From Bursaphelenchus xylophilus (Eukaryota > Nematoda > Chromadorea > Rhabditida > Aphelenchoididae): DNA of 64,000 nucleotides. The notes under the pieces were generated by a model. The model was not told the origin of the DNA, searched no databases, and was given only the letters and a program-made list of their open reading frames with translations. A program made the translations under genes and the position numbers. This document shows positions 11,469-22,039 of this stretch, in pieces. The stretch covers positions 14,565,291-14,629,290 of the forward strand of contig CAJFCV020000001.1 of NCBI GenBank assembly GCA_904066235.2. The letters run 5' to 3'. Positions within the stretch are counted from its first letter, which is position 1, and every line of letters begins with the position of its first letter.

Positions 11469-12273
11469 CTTACTAAATAAAGTGTTAAAAACTGTATTCT
11501 TCTCTATTCTCTCTAATTTCATTCTTAGTAAGAGGTATTTTGATGATTTTTCATCATTTTTTCGAATTTTTCCACATCTAATGTCTAGTGGAATATAATT
11601 ATTGTTGTGTGCATAAAAAATCCGCGAGAATTTGTGATTCCAGACGCTACAGGAAAACAAATTAACAAGTCGAAGAAGCTTGATAAATTTTTGAGAATTG
11701 CAATCGACTGCACTGTGCAATTTTTTCGAAAAAATTGCACAGTGCAGAAAAGTAAAAATCGAAAAGTTCCACACGCGGATTTTGATGAAACTTGGTGAAA
11801 AATAAGATTATATTTTTACAAAGCAAATCTGAAATTTTTAACTCGCGCTTTACAGAAATCACCGAGATTTTTAGATCCAAAAAAATTTGAAATTTCAAAA
11901 ATTTTTCGATTTTCATTTTGAAAATTTCAGGTGTTATTCGATATGGTGAGTAGATGATTTATACCAAAAATTGATTTTTTCTATGAGATCTGTAAAAAGA
12001 TATAGCCAAAAAACGAAAAATTTTTTTCTCTGACCGTCTCTTCATTTTGCATACTCTCTCGTTGGGAAATCGCCAAATATCTCAACGATGCTTGAAATTC
12101 AAAAGCCAAAAATTTCAGGGATTGATTTTGAAGCCATTCCGGCTTTTTCCGACAATTTTTTTTTTGATTTTTTTTAAATTTTTTTTTGATTTTAAAAAAA
12201 ATTCCAAAAAAAAATTTAAATATTTTTTCCTCAAAAGGTCGAACAAATAAATTAAATTAATATCGAACATGGT
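11469..12273. other. Intergenic region with a 40-base perfect palindrome
   Basis: AATAAA occurs just after the fucosyltransferase stop (11475-11480). At 11708-11747 there is a perfect palindrome made of two GCACNGTGC motifs in opposite orientation with TTTTTTCGAAAAAA between. The rest is AT-rich with poly-A and poly-T runs near 12160-12250. The end of the convergent minus-strand gene lies at 12274. Confidence 0.6.
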
Positions 12274-15200
12274 TCATCGTCGCTTCCGCCGCCCGAACCG
12301 GATAAAGTCGTACTTTTCGGCCTTCTTGTCGGCGGTCTGCGCGTGTTCGGAGCGCCGGAGCCGGAGCATCGGAGCGAGTTTGGCGTGGAAACCTGGAAAA
12401 AGAATGGAATCAAATTGTGTTCAGAAATATTGTTTGGTAATTCTGTTACGGACTAATTGCATTTTTGCGTTGATTTTGTGGGGTTTGTCAGACGATAAAA
12501 AAGTTGTAACAAAGTATATGTATATGTAAAAAGTAGAGGTAAAATTGGTTTTTAAAGTCAATAAAAATGACGAAAATTGTCGTAGATTACCTTAGAAATT
12601 ACTTTAGACTCAAAAAAGAGGGGTTTTTTAGAAAATCGCGTTGTGCAGAAACAAAAAATTTTCGCTTTTTTTCAAATTATGAATGGATAAATGAATAAAA
12701 ATTAGAATTTAATTTAATAGACAATTTTTGAAATTTTTTGAAAATCGCGTTATGCAGAAAAATCGCGTTATACGGAAAAATTTCGAAAAAACTCAAAAAA
12801 ATGCCGAAAAATTTGCCCAAAATTTTTTTCTTGATTTTTTCATTGCATTTTTTTCGAATTTTTAAATCGCGTTATGCAGAAAAACAATAAAAAATTTCAA
12901 AATTAAAAAATTTTTTTTCTTTTTTTCAAAAGTTTTTCTTGATCTATAAACATCCAAAACGTCTCAAAAAGAGCGCTAATAATTTTTGTGGTGCAATTAA
13001 TTTTTGAATGTCTCGGAACTCCTTCCCGGAAGTCCATTAATACCCAAGTCTTATGACCGCCGAACAATAAAAGGGTAAGCAGAAGACCTTTTTTGGTACT
13101 TTAACTTTTATGTGAGCTGTAATGGTCAAGAAATTGGAAAAGAGAGAGCCAAAAGAAAATTGAGGAAGTTTGCACAGTGCAGAAATTAAAATTGAGGATT
13201 TCGCACGGTGCAGTGGGTTGTGAAGAGTTGAAAAATAAACAGATTGAAGAGAATGGCTTCTAAAATACGATAGCATTTCCATATTTTGAAAATTTTCCTT
13301 TCCTCGCCGATTTTTTGAAAGAAATTTGGATTGCACAGTGCAGAAAATAAAATTGATGATTTTGCACGATGCAGTGGGGTATGAAATTTTAAAAAACAAA
13401 AAGATTGGATAGAATGGCTCTTAAAATACGATAGCATTTTAATTTTCCAAAAATTTTCCTTCCCTTGCCGATTTTTTGAATGAAATTTGGATTGCACAGT
13501 GCAGAAATTAAAAAAGAGGATTTTGCACAGTGCAGTGGGTTGAAAAATTGTAAAAAATAAGACGATTGGAAAAAAAGACTCCTAAAATACGATAGAATTT
13601 CAATTTTTAAAAAATTTTCTTTCCCTCACCGATTTTTGAAAGAAATTTGGATTGCACTGTGCAAAAATTAAAAAATAAAGGTTTTGCACAGTGCAATCAC
13701 CGAATTTGTTTGAAATTTGAAAAATAACAAATAGATGTTCCTAAAATACGATAGCATTTCAATTTTTCAAAAATTTTCCTTTTGTCGCCGGTTTTTTGAA
13801 AGAAATTTGGATTGCACTGTGCGAAATTTTTAAAAGTGAGTTTTGCACAGTGCAGGCGGCAATTAGCTAGTATGAAATTGAATAAAAATAAAAATTTTGT
13901 TGGTAAAATACGATATCCAACATCTTTTCCCAAAAAAATCTCTTCATTTCCGCTATTTTTATCCAAAATAATTTGATTGCACAGTGCAACGCCTATAAAA
14001 ATTGTCGGATTAGGCTCCAAAACATGCGTTTTTACGGAATTCCCCGTACTCGGAATATAATAGTTCCAATAATCGCAAGTCGGCGTCATTAGACACCAAC
14101 AGGCCACGCAAACAATGCCTACTAGTCGCGCCATAAAGTCCTGACACATTTTGCACCGTGCGAAAGTTCGGGATTTGGACGTCGCGCCCCCAAATTCGGG
14201 TTTGTCGCGTGCACGTCGCTAGCGCAAAAACGGGAAATCGCGGCGACAAATGCGAAATGAATGAAGAATGCACGGTGCGAAAGTTCGGGTTTTGCACGTC
14301 GCTAGTGCAAAAAGGGGAAATCGCGGCGACAAATGCGAAAAGATGCACAGTGCGGATGAAATGAAAGAAGAATGAACGGTGCGACGTCCAAACCCCGAAC
14401 TTTCGCACGGTGCAAAATGTGTCAGGACTTTATGTCGCGACTAGTATTCATGGCTTCGGCGGCTAATTTTGGCGGAGAAAACTTCCATTCCTGGAATTTC
14501 GAAACGTACCTGTCCAGATTAGAGTGGCCACTATAGTAGGGAGGACAAAAGGACAAAGAGCAATGCAAAGTCGGGGAATTAGCGGGGTTAAAACAGTGGT
14601 CTTTGAAATAAAAGGCCATGGAGAGGGCGGAAAAACATTGTAAAATTGGGTTTAATATGTAAATTAGAGCTTATTGAGACGTCAAAATGACTTACTGAAG
14701 GTCATTTTCAGTTTGGACTTGAAAACGGCAGGTATAACAGAATGCCAAAAAAGGCGGGAAATTCGAATTTTCAAAAAAAATTAGCCAGAAATGCGCGTTA
14801 AATTGAAGTTAGAGTCGTTATTAGCTATATAAAGTCTAAATTTACAAGTAGAATTGAGTGAAAAATTTGAAAAATTCAAATTTCCCAGAATGCCAAAAAT
14901 GGCGGGAAATTTGAATTTTCAAAAAAAAATTAGCCAGAAATGCTGTTTAAATTGAAGTTAAAGTCGCTATTAGCTATATAAACTATAAATTTACAAGTAG
15001 AATTGAGTGAAAAATTCAAAAATTCAAATTTCCCGCCATTTTTGGCATTCTGTTTTAGGCGTCGCAAGAGCCGGGAAAATGGTGCGGAATGGTGACAAAT
15101 GGTATTATTGGTTGTAAAATACGTCGAAAAGTGTTATTGAATTGTTTTTGCCCATTTTCTAGGACATTTTTATATTATCCATGACATTAGGTCCAAAAAA

Positions 15201-16934
15201 CACCTCATAAAATACGCAACTGTTATTACGAAGCGGAAACAACAGCTTAGTGCGGCGGAAACTCTCCCTGTTCGGCTATTTTCGGCAATTCCGCACCCAA
15301 TTTGTATTCGAAAACCTTTACGAATGGGGTTCTGCAGTTTTGGGAAAACAGCTGTCCCCGGAGGGCAAGTACCTGCAAGTGGGCCAAAAATAGCCTCTAC
15401 AGAGTCTACAAGGTCCAAAAAAGATGGTCACCTCTATTTTTACAAAGTTTTCGTACGATTAATAATACTTTTTGGCAATTATATTAGACTTGGTGGATTA
15501 GGAAAAATAAAGTAATATAATTGAGTTTGCCCTACTTATTGGTGTTCATAAAAGTTCGTAAAGTTGTAAGAGCCTATATACTTCCTAATTAGGGTGGTTG
15601 AATAGTAGTAGTGACAACATTTTGACGATTTTTGATTCAATTTGCCTAGTGTAATATAAATAATTGGAAAAGAAAGCCGATTTGAGGGCAAACATTGGTC
15701 ATAATAGTCGAAAAAGGTTAGTAAACATGATATATGAGTGCTATGGAAAGTTTGGGGTTTAGCTTGGGCCATCACAATAGGATTATAAGTCATTGGAAAA
15801 AAAAAATTGAGAAATCAGCAAAAAAACACAAAAATTTTGAATGGCATTGGCTAAAAAGGACTTACAAATTTTTTTTTTTACTTTTTTAAAATACGAAATT
15901 ACCATAATCTGCATGAAATTCAAAAAAAAAAATTACCGCACAGTGCAAAAAATTGATTTATTTTTTTCGCACAGTGCGGTGTAAAAATGAAAAATTTGCA
16001 CTGTGCAAAACTCACTGATTGCACTGTGCAAAATTTCTTTGGAGAAAAGTTTGTCGCAACACAGCTGCACGGTGCGAAAAGACAAGTTTAAATTTTTGCA
16101 CGGTGCAGAAGAAAGGTGGGGTTTTTGCACGGTGCGGCTGGACTTTTTACCATGCAAAATTACCATGAGATGTGTCAAAAATATTTACAGTGTGAATTTG
16201 ATAGAGAGCGAGGAGAATTTTGAAAAATGCACTGTGCAAAATGAAGTTTTTAAACCTGCGCAGTGCAAAGGGGGGTTTCGGAAAATTTGAGATTTTTTGT
16301 TGAGAAAAGTGGTTAAAAATGAGTTGAAAATTGGAAAAAAAATCAAACCCATAGACGTTTGCTAAAATTTAAAATTTGTGACGAAATGTTAAAAATTTAA
16401 ATTTTGACATTTCGTTACAAAAATTTTTGACATTATGACGTATGACAAAAAAAATTTAATATTTAATTTACATGTAATTTAAAGAAATTGTCCCAAATTT
16501 TGAAGAAATTGGAGGCGAAATGTCAAACTGAAATTATTGATTTTGACATTTCGTTACAAAAATTTTTGACATTTTACGTATTGTAAAAAAAGAGTTTAAT
16601 ATCTAATTTACATGTAATTTAAAGGAATTGTCCCAAATTTCAATCAAATTGGGGGCGAAATGTCAAATCGAAATTATTGATTTTGACATTTCGTCCACAA
16701 TGCGAAAAAACCTCAAATTTGATGGCCAAAAATTATTTTTTAATTAAAATTGTTAAAATTGACCCTCTCCTTACCCGGTGTGCCTGGCTGCGCGTGGTCG
16801 TAGGCGACAAAGTAGACCCGATTCCGGCAATGCAACATCCACGGCTGCAGCGCGCACAACTTGGTGGCGGTCGCGGCGACGCCGCTGAGCAGCAACAAAA
16901 ACAATAGCGTGTGCCGGTGCACATTCCTCGACAT
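12274..16934 (-). CDS. FMRFamide-like neuropeptide precursor (FLP-12-like)
   Basis: Two minus-strand exons, 16934-16775 and 12392-12274, join in phase (G|GT) to a 92-residue precursor. Exon 1 starts MSRNVHRHTLLFLLLLSGVA, a good signal peptide, and continues with LCALQPWMLHC, a two-cysteine segment. The donor is GTAAGG and the acceptor TTTTTCCAG. The C-terminus reads ADKKAEKYDFIRFGRRKRR: a dibasic site, then a peptide ending FIRFG (the glycine is the amide donor), then a basic cleavage site. Release would give an AEKYDFIRF-amide or similar. The closest nematode family I know is FLP-12 (KFEFIRF-amide); FLP-25 is less likely. It would act as a secreted ligand for neuropeptide GPCRs. The 4.4-kb intron is full of repeats and contains a candidate gene on the other strand. 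Confidence 0.8.
13140..14000. repeat. Tandem repeat of about 170 bases with paired GCACNGTGC motifs
   Basis: Five units each contain TGCACAGTGCAG, a CTTCTAAAATACGATAGCATTT segment split by AT-rich DNA, TTTTCCTTTCC..CGCCGATTTTTTGAA and AAATTTGGATTGCACAGTGC. Two GCACNGTGC motifs occur per unit at fixed positions. It lies in the FLP intron. Confidence 0.8.
14050..14134 (-). CDS. Candidate signal-peptide exon reading out of the palindrome
   Basis: On the minus strand an open frame starts at the arm of the palindrome and reads MARLVGIVCVACWCLMTPTC and then DYWNYYIPSTGNS to a possible GTAAAA donor. It has the form of a secretory signal. Its phase does not match the downstream FLP exon, and I found no partner exon. 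It may be a mirror-image relic of the divergent exon at 14417. Confidence 0.25.
14111..14444. repeat. 330-base palindrome between divergent candidate start exons
   Basis: The arm CTACTAGTCGCGCCATAAAG (14111 on) with CTGACACATTTTGCACCGTG returns inverted at 14379-14444. The centre is CpG-rich (GTCGCGTGCACGTCGC, AATCGCGGCGACAAATGCG twice), unlike its surroundings. Each arm encodes the same start, MCQDFM(A/S)RLV, reading outward: one on the minus strand into a signal-peptide-like stretch, one on the plus strand into the candidate gene at 14417. Confidence 0.7.
14417..15393 (+). CDS. Candidate small two-exon gene nested in the FLP intron
   Basis: Exon 14417-14505 (or from the ATG at 14450) and exon 15246-15393 join in phase (AC|C). 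The product is about 60-78 residues, containing NFGGENFHSWNFET and then KLSLFGYFRQFRTQFVFENL and EWGSAVLGKQLSPEGK, ending at TAG. The second part looks like a genuine amphipathic protein and is not repeat-derived. The acceptor before 15246 (GAAACAACAG) is weak for a nematode, and the donor is GTACCT. I recognise no family. An alternative is that 15246-15360 is an internal exon of a longer gene. Confidence 0.4.
14734..15053. mobile_element. 320-base MITE with ACAGAATGCC ends
   Basis: The left end ACAGAATGCCAAAAA with GGCGGGAAATTC is matched in inverted orientation by CCCGCCATTTTTGGCATTCTG at the right end. Inside, a 150-base unit (AATTAGCCAGAAATGC, GAAGTTA, AGCTATATAAA, TTTACAAGTAGAATTGAG) is repeated twice. 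The end sequence recurs singly at about 8875 and 10090 and within the repeats at 7.9-8.3, 19.4-20.4 and 59.2-59.6 kb. Confidence 0.65.
15900..16290. repeat. GCACNGTGC cluster
   Basis: About ten motif copies with centres A, T and G, 20-45 bases apart, at 15940-16265. The surrounding sequence is not itself tandemly repeated. Confidence 0.75.
16370..16700. repeat. Tandem repeat with TTTTGACATTTCGT
   Basis: Two to three units of about 165 bases contain TTTTGACATTTCGTTACAAA, TTTAATTTACATGTAATTTAA and GGCGAAATGTCAAA. TTTGACATTTCG and its complement CGAAATGTCAAA are inverted relative to each other within a unit. It lies just downstream of FLP exon 1 in the intron. Confidence 0.65.
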
Positions 16935-17160
16935 GATGGTGGTGTGGCGGCTGGCCAGAAATGCGGCCCATTCGGCGCCGCGCCCGAGAGCGGCCCCCCA
17001 ATAAACAGGCTCCGCCCACTTTTTACACCTGCCCCGAAATTCGTTCGTACGAATCGCCCATGCATGATGATGATGACATCGCGCGGTGGGAATGGGTTTT
17101 GTGGGTCGGGGGCGGAGACCATTCCTGGGAGAGTTACTGTAACTTTTGAGTTGGACTTTA
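16935..17160 (-). promoter_or_regulatory. GC-rich putative promoter of the FLP gene
   Basis: The sequence immediately upstream of the FLP start on the minus strand is much richer in G and C than the rest of the region (GGCGCCGCGCCCGAGAGCGG, CCGCCCACTTTT, GTCGGGGGCGGAGACC). No TATA box or acceptor is obvious within 60 bases of the start. Confidence 0.4.
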
Positions 17161-17676
17161 ACCCGGGTTTTGCGAAATTCGGTTGGGAAATTGAGAATTT
17201 ATGTCATAGAATGGTTAAGTGTGAATAATAAAGGGCAAAATTGGTCAAGAAATTCATGGTAAAATAAAATTTTGAGATTACGGTAGTTCAATTTCGAAAG
17301 GGTTACTGTAACATATAATAGATCCAGAAATAAGATTATTTTGCGAAATCATGCGTTCTAAAAACAAAATTTCAATTTTTTAACGGCGTTTTAGAGAATT
17401 TTAAATCGCGTTATGCAGAAATTTTTGAAAATAAAAATTTTTTAAAATTAAAAATTTTTTTTTTGAAATTTGTAGAAAATAAAATTTAAAGCCCCATTAA
17501 GAAATTCTAAAAATCTCAAACCGCGTTATGCAGAAACAACCCTCAAAAATTCCATAAAAAATAAAAAAGTATACTGTAACAATTTCCGATGATTTTATCT
17601 CTAATTTTCGCAAGTCTTGATACGAAATGCAGCCAATTCCAAATTCCAAAACCCTCCAAAATATTTGTGTTTATAG

Positions 17677-17784
17677 TTAACGATGAATTTTCGATGCGAC
17701 GGAACAGGTTATATTGCAATAGGCCAAAAAGTTCAATCTCTAATTTGCGAGAAGGGTTTCTGGTCAAGTTATTTGCAGTGCTAA
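17677..17784 (+). CDS. Possible exon with half of a CCP/sushi-like fold
   Basis: After a TGTTTATAG acceptor an open frame runs 35 codons, reading NFRCDGTGYIAIGQKVQ and then LICEKGFWSSYLQC before TAA. The spacing C..G..Y..C..G.W...C resembles the second half of a sushi domain. The same DNA is also open in a second frame, and no partner exon is certain. It is a unique island among repeats. Confidence 0.25.
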   Translation, partial: LTMNFRCDGTGYIAIGQKVQSLICEKGFWSSYLQC

Positions 17785-17989
17785 TGCATAATTAGCAATG
17801 TTTAACGAAAAAATTTGGCCAATTTTTGATTTTGAAATAAAAAAATTTTTTTGAAATTTTTAGATTTTCGAAGAAAAAATTGGTGGAAGAAATCGAAAGA
17901 ATCCGTATTTTAGGCCATAAAAAACCTGTAGAATACGTTTCACAATCAAAAAATTAAAAAAAAAAAAGAAAAAAAAACTTTTTTTTGAC

Positions 17990-18990
17990 TGCACTGTGCA
18001 ATAAATTTTTGGATAAAAATGGATATTATACACAATTTTTAGGGAAGTAACGAGATGGCTATACGTATTTTACACTCTCTTCTATCAGATTTTAAAAGAT
18101 TTGATTTTTAGTTCACGCTTGCACAGTGCAAAATTCAATTTCTTTTTAACGCACTGTGCAGTTGAAAATTTGTCGCGGAACCGAATGATAGAAGAAAAAT
18201 ATGATGTAAATTCATGCTGCAACGTATTTTAAAACTGTTTTCTTATAACTAAAATATCTTTTTTTGCTTTCAGCCACATTGCACAGTGCGAAAACTTATT
18301 TCCAAATTTTTGCACAGTGCAGTCAAAATTTCAGTTAAAAAATCTGGGAAAATAAACAAATTTTGAAAAAATAAAAGTAGCCATCGTATGTCAGAGCCCT
18401 CTACATGATATTTTCGAGTTTCAAAAAAATTTTTGCCTGATTGCACAGTGCGAAAACTTATTTCCAAACTTTTGCACAGTGCAGTGAAGAATTGAATAAA
18501 AAAATCGGCAAAGATACATAGAGTTAAAGAAAATAAAAGTAGCCATCGTATGTCAAAGCCTTATTTATGATATTTATTAAACTTCGAAAAAAATCCACCT
18601 GATTGCACAGTGCGAAAACCATAATTCCAACTTTCTGCACTGTGCAGTCAAAAATTCAGCTAAAAAATCGGCGAAGATAAACAAATTTAGAAAAAATAAA
18701 AGTAGCCATCGTATGTTAGAGCCCTCTTTACAATATTTTCAAGTTTCAAAAAAAATCCACCAGTTTGCACAGTGCGAAAACATATTTCCAAATTTTTGCA
18801 CTGTGCAGTAAAAAATTCGGTTAAAAAATCGGCGAAGATACACAGATTTCAAGAAAATATACGTTGGCATCGTATGTTAGAGCCCTCTTTACAATATTTT
18901 CAAGTTTCAAAAAAAATCCACTAGTTTGCACAGTGCAAAAACAAATTTTCAAACTTTTGCACAGTGCAGTGCAAAAATCCGTTTTTTCGC
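17990..18990. repeat. Tandem repeat of about 165 bases with paired GCACNGTGC
   Basis: Five units share TTGCACAGTGCGAAAAC, TTTTGCACAGTGCAGT, AAAATCGGCGAAGATACA and AAAGTAGCCATCGTATGT. Each has two motifs about 30 bases apart. The first copies (17990-18180) are more diverged. Confidence 0.75.
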
Positions 18991-19007
18991 CTTTTTCGTC
19001 TGTTTAG

Positions 19008-20980
19008 AAAAGGATTTTGGACTGGAATTGAGTTACCAAGGAGTCGGCGGTGACACAATCCAATTACCGAAATGTTACAAGTTTATGACGGAGTTAATTT
19101 TTTATTCCAACGACCAAAATAACCTTAAGAATTCATTGAAAATACGATATGTTTTTGCAGTGATTCTCACGTATTTTCTTGGAGGCAAACCTGGGAAGAC
19201 TGTACCTTTCTCAGAAATGTCCGGGGAGTTATAGTATTTTCACAAAGTTCCTGGACATTTTTTTTGCTTCCGCACAGTGCAAACCTCAAAAAAGTCGATT
19301 GCACTGTGCAAAACCAAAAAAGAGGTGAGTGCACGGTGCAAGAATTTGCGAATTTTTGTGCACCGTGCGGGCCGTGACAAATGCAACGCAGCAAAAAATT
19401 CAAATTTTTGATATCCCGCCAATTTTGGCATTCTGTTTCAAGGGTTTAAAATACTGTAGAATACGTCAAAAGTCACTATAAGTAGTCTTGTGATGCGATT
19501 AGCCTATTTAATAACCACACCGACTGTTAAGAATTCAAATTTTGGATTCCCCGCCATTTTTGGCATTGTGTTTCAAGGGTTTAAAATAATGTAAAATACG
19601 TCGTATGCCGCTGTAAGCAGACTTGTAACGCGATTAGTCTGCTTAATAATCACACCGACAAGTTGAAATTTTAAATTTTTAGTTTTCCGCCAATTTTGGC
19701 ATTCTGTTTCAAGGGTTTAAAATACTATAGAATACGTCAAAAGTCACTATAAGTAGTCTTGTGATGCGATTAGTCTACTTAACAACCACACCGACAGTTA
19801 AGAATTCAAATTTTGGATTCCCCGCCATTTTTGGCATTGTGTTTCAAGGGTTTAAAATAATGTAAAATACGTCGTATGCCGCTGTAAGCAGACTTGTAAC
19901 GCGATTAGTCTGCTTAATAATCACACCGACAAGTTGAAATTTTAAATTTTTAGTTTTCCGCCAATTTTGGCATTCTGTTTCAAGGGTTTAAAATACTATA
20001 GAATACGTCAAAAGTCACTATAAGTAGTCTTGTGATGCGATTAGTCTACTTAACAACCACAGCGACAGTTAAAAATTCAAACTCCGTATTTCCCGCCATT
20101 CTTTGGCATTCTGTTTCAAGGGTTTAAAATACTGTAGAATACGTCGTATGCCACTATAAGTAGTCTTGTAACGCGAATAGTATGCTTAATAATCACACCG
20201 ACCAGTTGAAATTTAAATTTTTAGTTTCCCGCCATTTTTTAGCATTGTATTTCAAGGGTTTAAAATATTTTAAAATACGACGGCCAGGCTTACGACCATC
20301 TAATTAGCGCTTTGCAGGGCTAATTTGATGATTTAATTAATATAATCCAACAAAAAACATTCAAAGTTTCAAATTCCCGCCATTCTTGGCATTCTGTTTC
20401 AAGGGTGCAAACCGTGTTGAAAAGCCTCCAAATGTCTCCACTACGCTGAAAAAAGTATAAACAATGGAATTTCGGACTAGACTTCCTTTATTCCAAAATT
20501 TTTTCATAAAAATTTCGCAAATACTCTATTTTGGGTATGTTTACCCGCCAAAAATATCTTCTTTGTTCCAACGGAACTCTTGCATAAGACCTGCGGCTAT
20601 TTTTAGAGCCCAAGTGCGTAGTGCATTCCGTGTAGAAACCGGGTTCCTGCCGCCTCTATGCGAACTTGCATGGTAAATGCGGCGCCATGTCATTTCCCTG
20701 GAATTGCAGGCGGCGAATCTCAGAGAACGGGCCGGAAGGTGAATGTCCAACTATAATGCAATGCATGTTTAATCCGACTTTCACTTCATTTCTTATGAAA
20801 TCTACATTTTTTTGGCATCTAAAATTTTGACTAGACATTTTGAATATTCCACAAAAAAAATGTTTACCCATTCCACGAAACAAGTGCTTGGGGGTCACGG
20901 ATGAGCCTCCGGGAACAATAAATAGCGAGAACACAATGGGAAATATGAAAAAAAATCCGCACAGTGCAACAATAATTTAA
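19008..20980 (+). CDS. Candidate multi-exon gene, upstream part
   Basis: Five phase-consistent pieces lie on the + strand between repeats. 19008-19080 (acceptor CTGTTTAG) encodes KDFGLELSYQGVGGDTIQL and PKCY; 19161 onward (acceptor TATGTTTTTGCAG) encodes DSHVFSWRQTWEDCTFLRN. 20607-20672 encodes AQVRSAFRVETGFLPPLCEL and, after a 37-base intron, 20710-20738 encodes RRISENGPE. 20835 onward encodes DILNIPQKKCLPIPRNKCLG and then VTDEPPGTINSENT. The peptides are cysteine-bearing and soluble-looking. The junction between the 19-kb and 20.6-kb pieces does not fit any donor I could find, so an exon is missing or these are two genes. No family recognised. Confidence 0.4.
19390..20420. repeat. Satellite of about 136-base monomers with a dimer higher-order period
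   Basis: Monomers start near CCCGCCATTTTTGGCATT, continue CTGTTTCAAGGGTTTAAAAT, then ACGTC, CTATAAGTAGTCTTGTGATG, and end in a CACACCGACA segment. Two monomer types alternate. The dimer of about 271 bases beginning near 19542 is repeated almost without change from about 19813. Flanking copies are more diverged. It lies between candidate exons, so it would be intronic if that gene is real. Confidence 0.85.
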
Positions 20981-21815
20981 TTTTGCACTGTGCGGAACAA
21001 AGAGATTTTTTTTGCACCGTGCAGTTCTCATTGTAGGAACCGCACAGTGCATTTTTTGTCGCGGCCCTTTGCACCGTGCGGTTTTCCTTGTAGGACCCGC
21101 ACAGTGCAATCTTTCTTGCAGGCTTTTGCACAGTGCAGTTCACTTTTTGCACAGTGCAATCTTTGTCGCGGCCCGTTGCACTGTGCGACTTAGATTGCAA
21201 GACCGCACGGTGCAATCGTTTGTCGAAATGCACAGTGCAAAAAAAAATCTTTGTCGCGGACCCTATGCACTGTGCACTTTTTATCGTCAGGCTCGCACGG
21301 TGCGACTATTTGATTAATCGCACAGTGCAGTTCACTTTTTGCACAGTGTAACCTTTGTCGCGGACCCTATGCACTGTGCAGTTTTCATTGTAGGACCCGC
21401 ACAGTGCGATCTTTTTGGCGTTGCACAGTGCAGTTCACGTTTTGCACAGTGCAATCTTTGTCGCGGCCCTCTGCACTGTGCAGTTTTCATTGCAAGACCG
21501 CACGGTGCAATCGTTTGTCGAAATGCACAGTGCAAAAAATCTTTGTCGCGGCCCGTTGCACTGTGCAATTCAGGCTCGCACGGTGCAATTGTTTGGCGAA
21601 ATGCGCAGTGCAAAAAAATCTTTGTCGCGGACCTTATGCACTGTGCAATTTACGTTTATGATCTTCGCACCGTGCGAAAAGACTTTTTGCACAGTGCAGT
21701 CTTTGAAATTTGTCGCCGGTCCATTGCACAGTGCAGTTTTTTAATTACATGACCGCACGGTGCGATGATTTGTTTACCTGCACTGTGCGACTGTAATCGT
21801 CGCTCTGCAGAGTGC
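20945..21815. repeat. Dense GCACNGTGC array with GTCGCGG spacers
   Basis: I count about 29 exact motifs and three one-base variants in 870 bases, spaced about 20-37 bases. The spacers often contain CTTTGTCGCGG(A/C)CC or a TTTTCATTGTAGGACC-type segment. All four centre bases occur. Outer flanks are nearly always T or C before and A or G after. Confidence 0.9.
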
Positions 21816-22039
21816 AAAAAAATGGGAAGATTGACTAATTCATTGACAAAACGAAATTGATGAGTTCAATCCGACTAAAGCATCAATGATAAATCCCGTC
21901 TTTTAGTAACTTTTGATTCTCCCAAAACAATGCTTCCTAATACCCAAAACAATGTCAAAGATTGAAAGGGGAAAGCTTTCGACAGGTATTAGATTAGTAT
22001 TACGATCTTTCAGAAGTGCGTAGACTTTTTTGGTGGGCG

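Noticed and set aside
12269..12529. Plus-strand frame starting MVHRRFRRPNRIKS
   Set aside because: It is antisense to the FLP exon, whose splice site, phase and FIRFG-RR ending are far more convincing.
14050..14134. Joining the signal-peptide-like exon at 14134 to the FLP exon at 12392
   Set aside because: Phases do not match (0 versus 1), while the exon at 16934-16775 matches and has a GTAAGG donor.
20541..20750. Minus-strand frame MDIHLPARSLRFAACNS
   Set aside because: The plus strand of the same DNA gives three spliceable exons with matched phases, so I prefer that reading; this one has no partner exons. Not fully excluded.
20945..21815. CRISPR-like array
   Set aside because: The repeat is only 9 bases and palindromic, with variable centre and spacers that are themselves related; the genome is eukaryotic.
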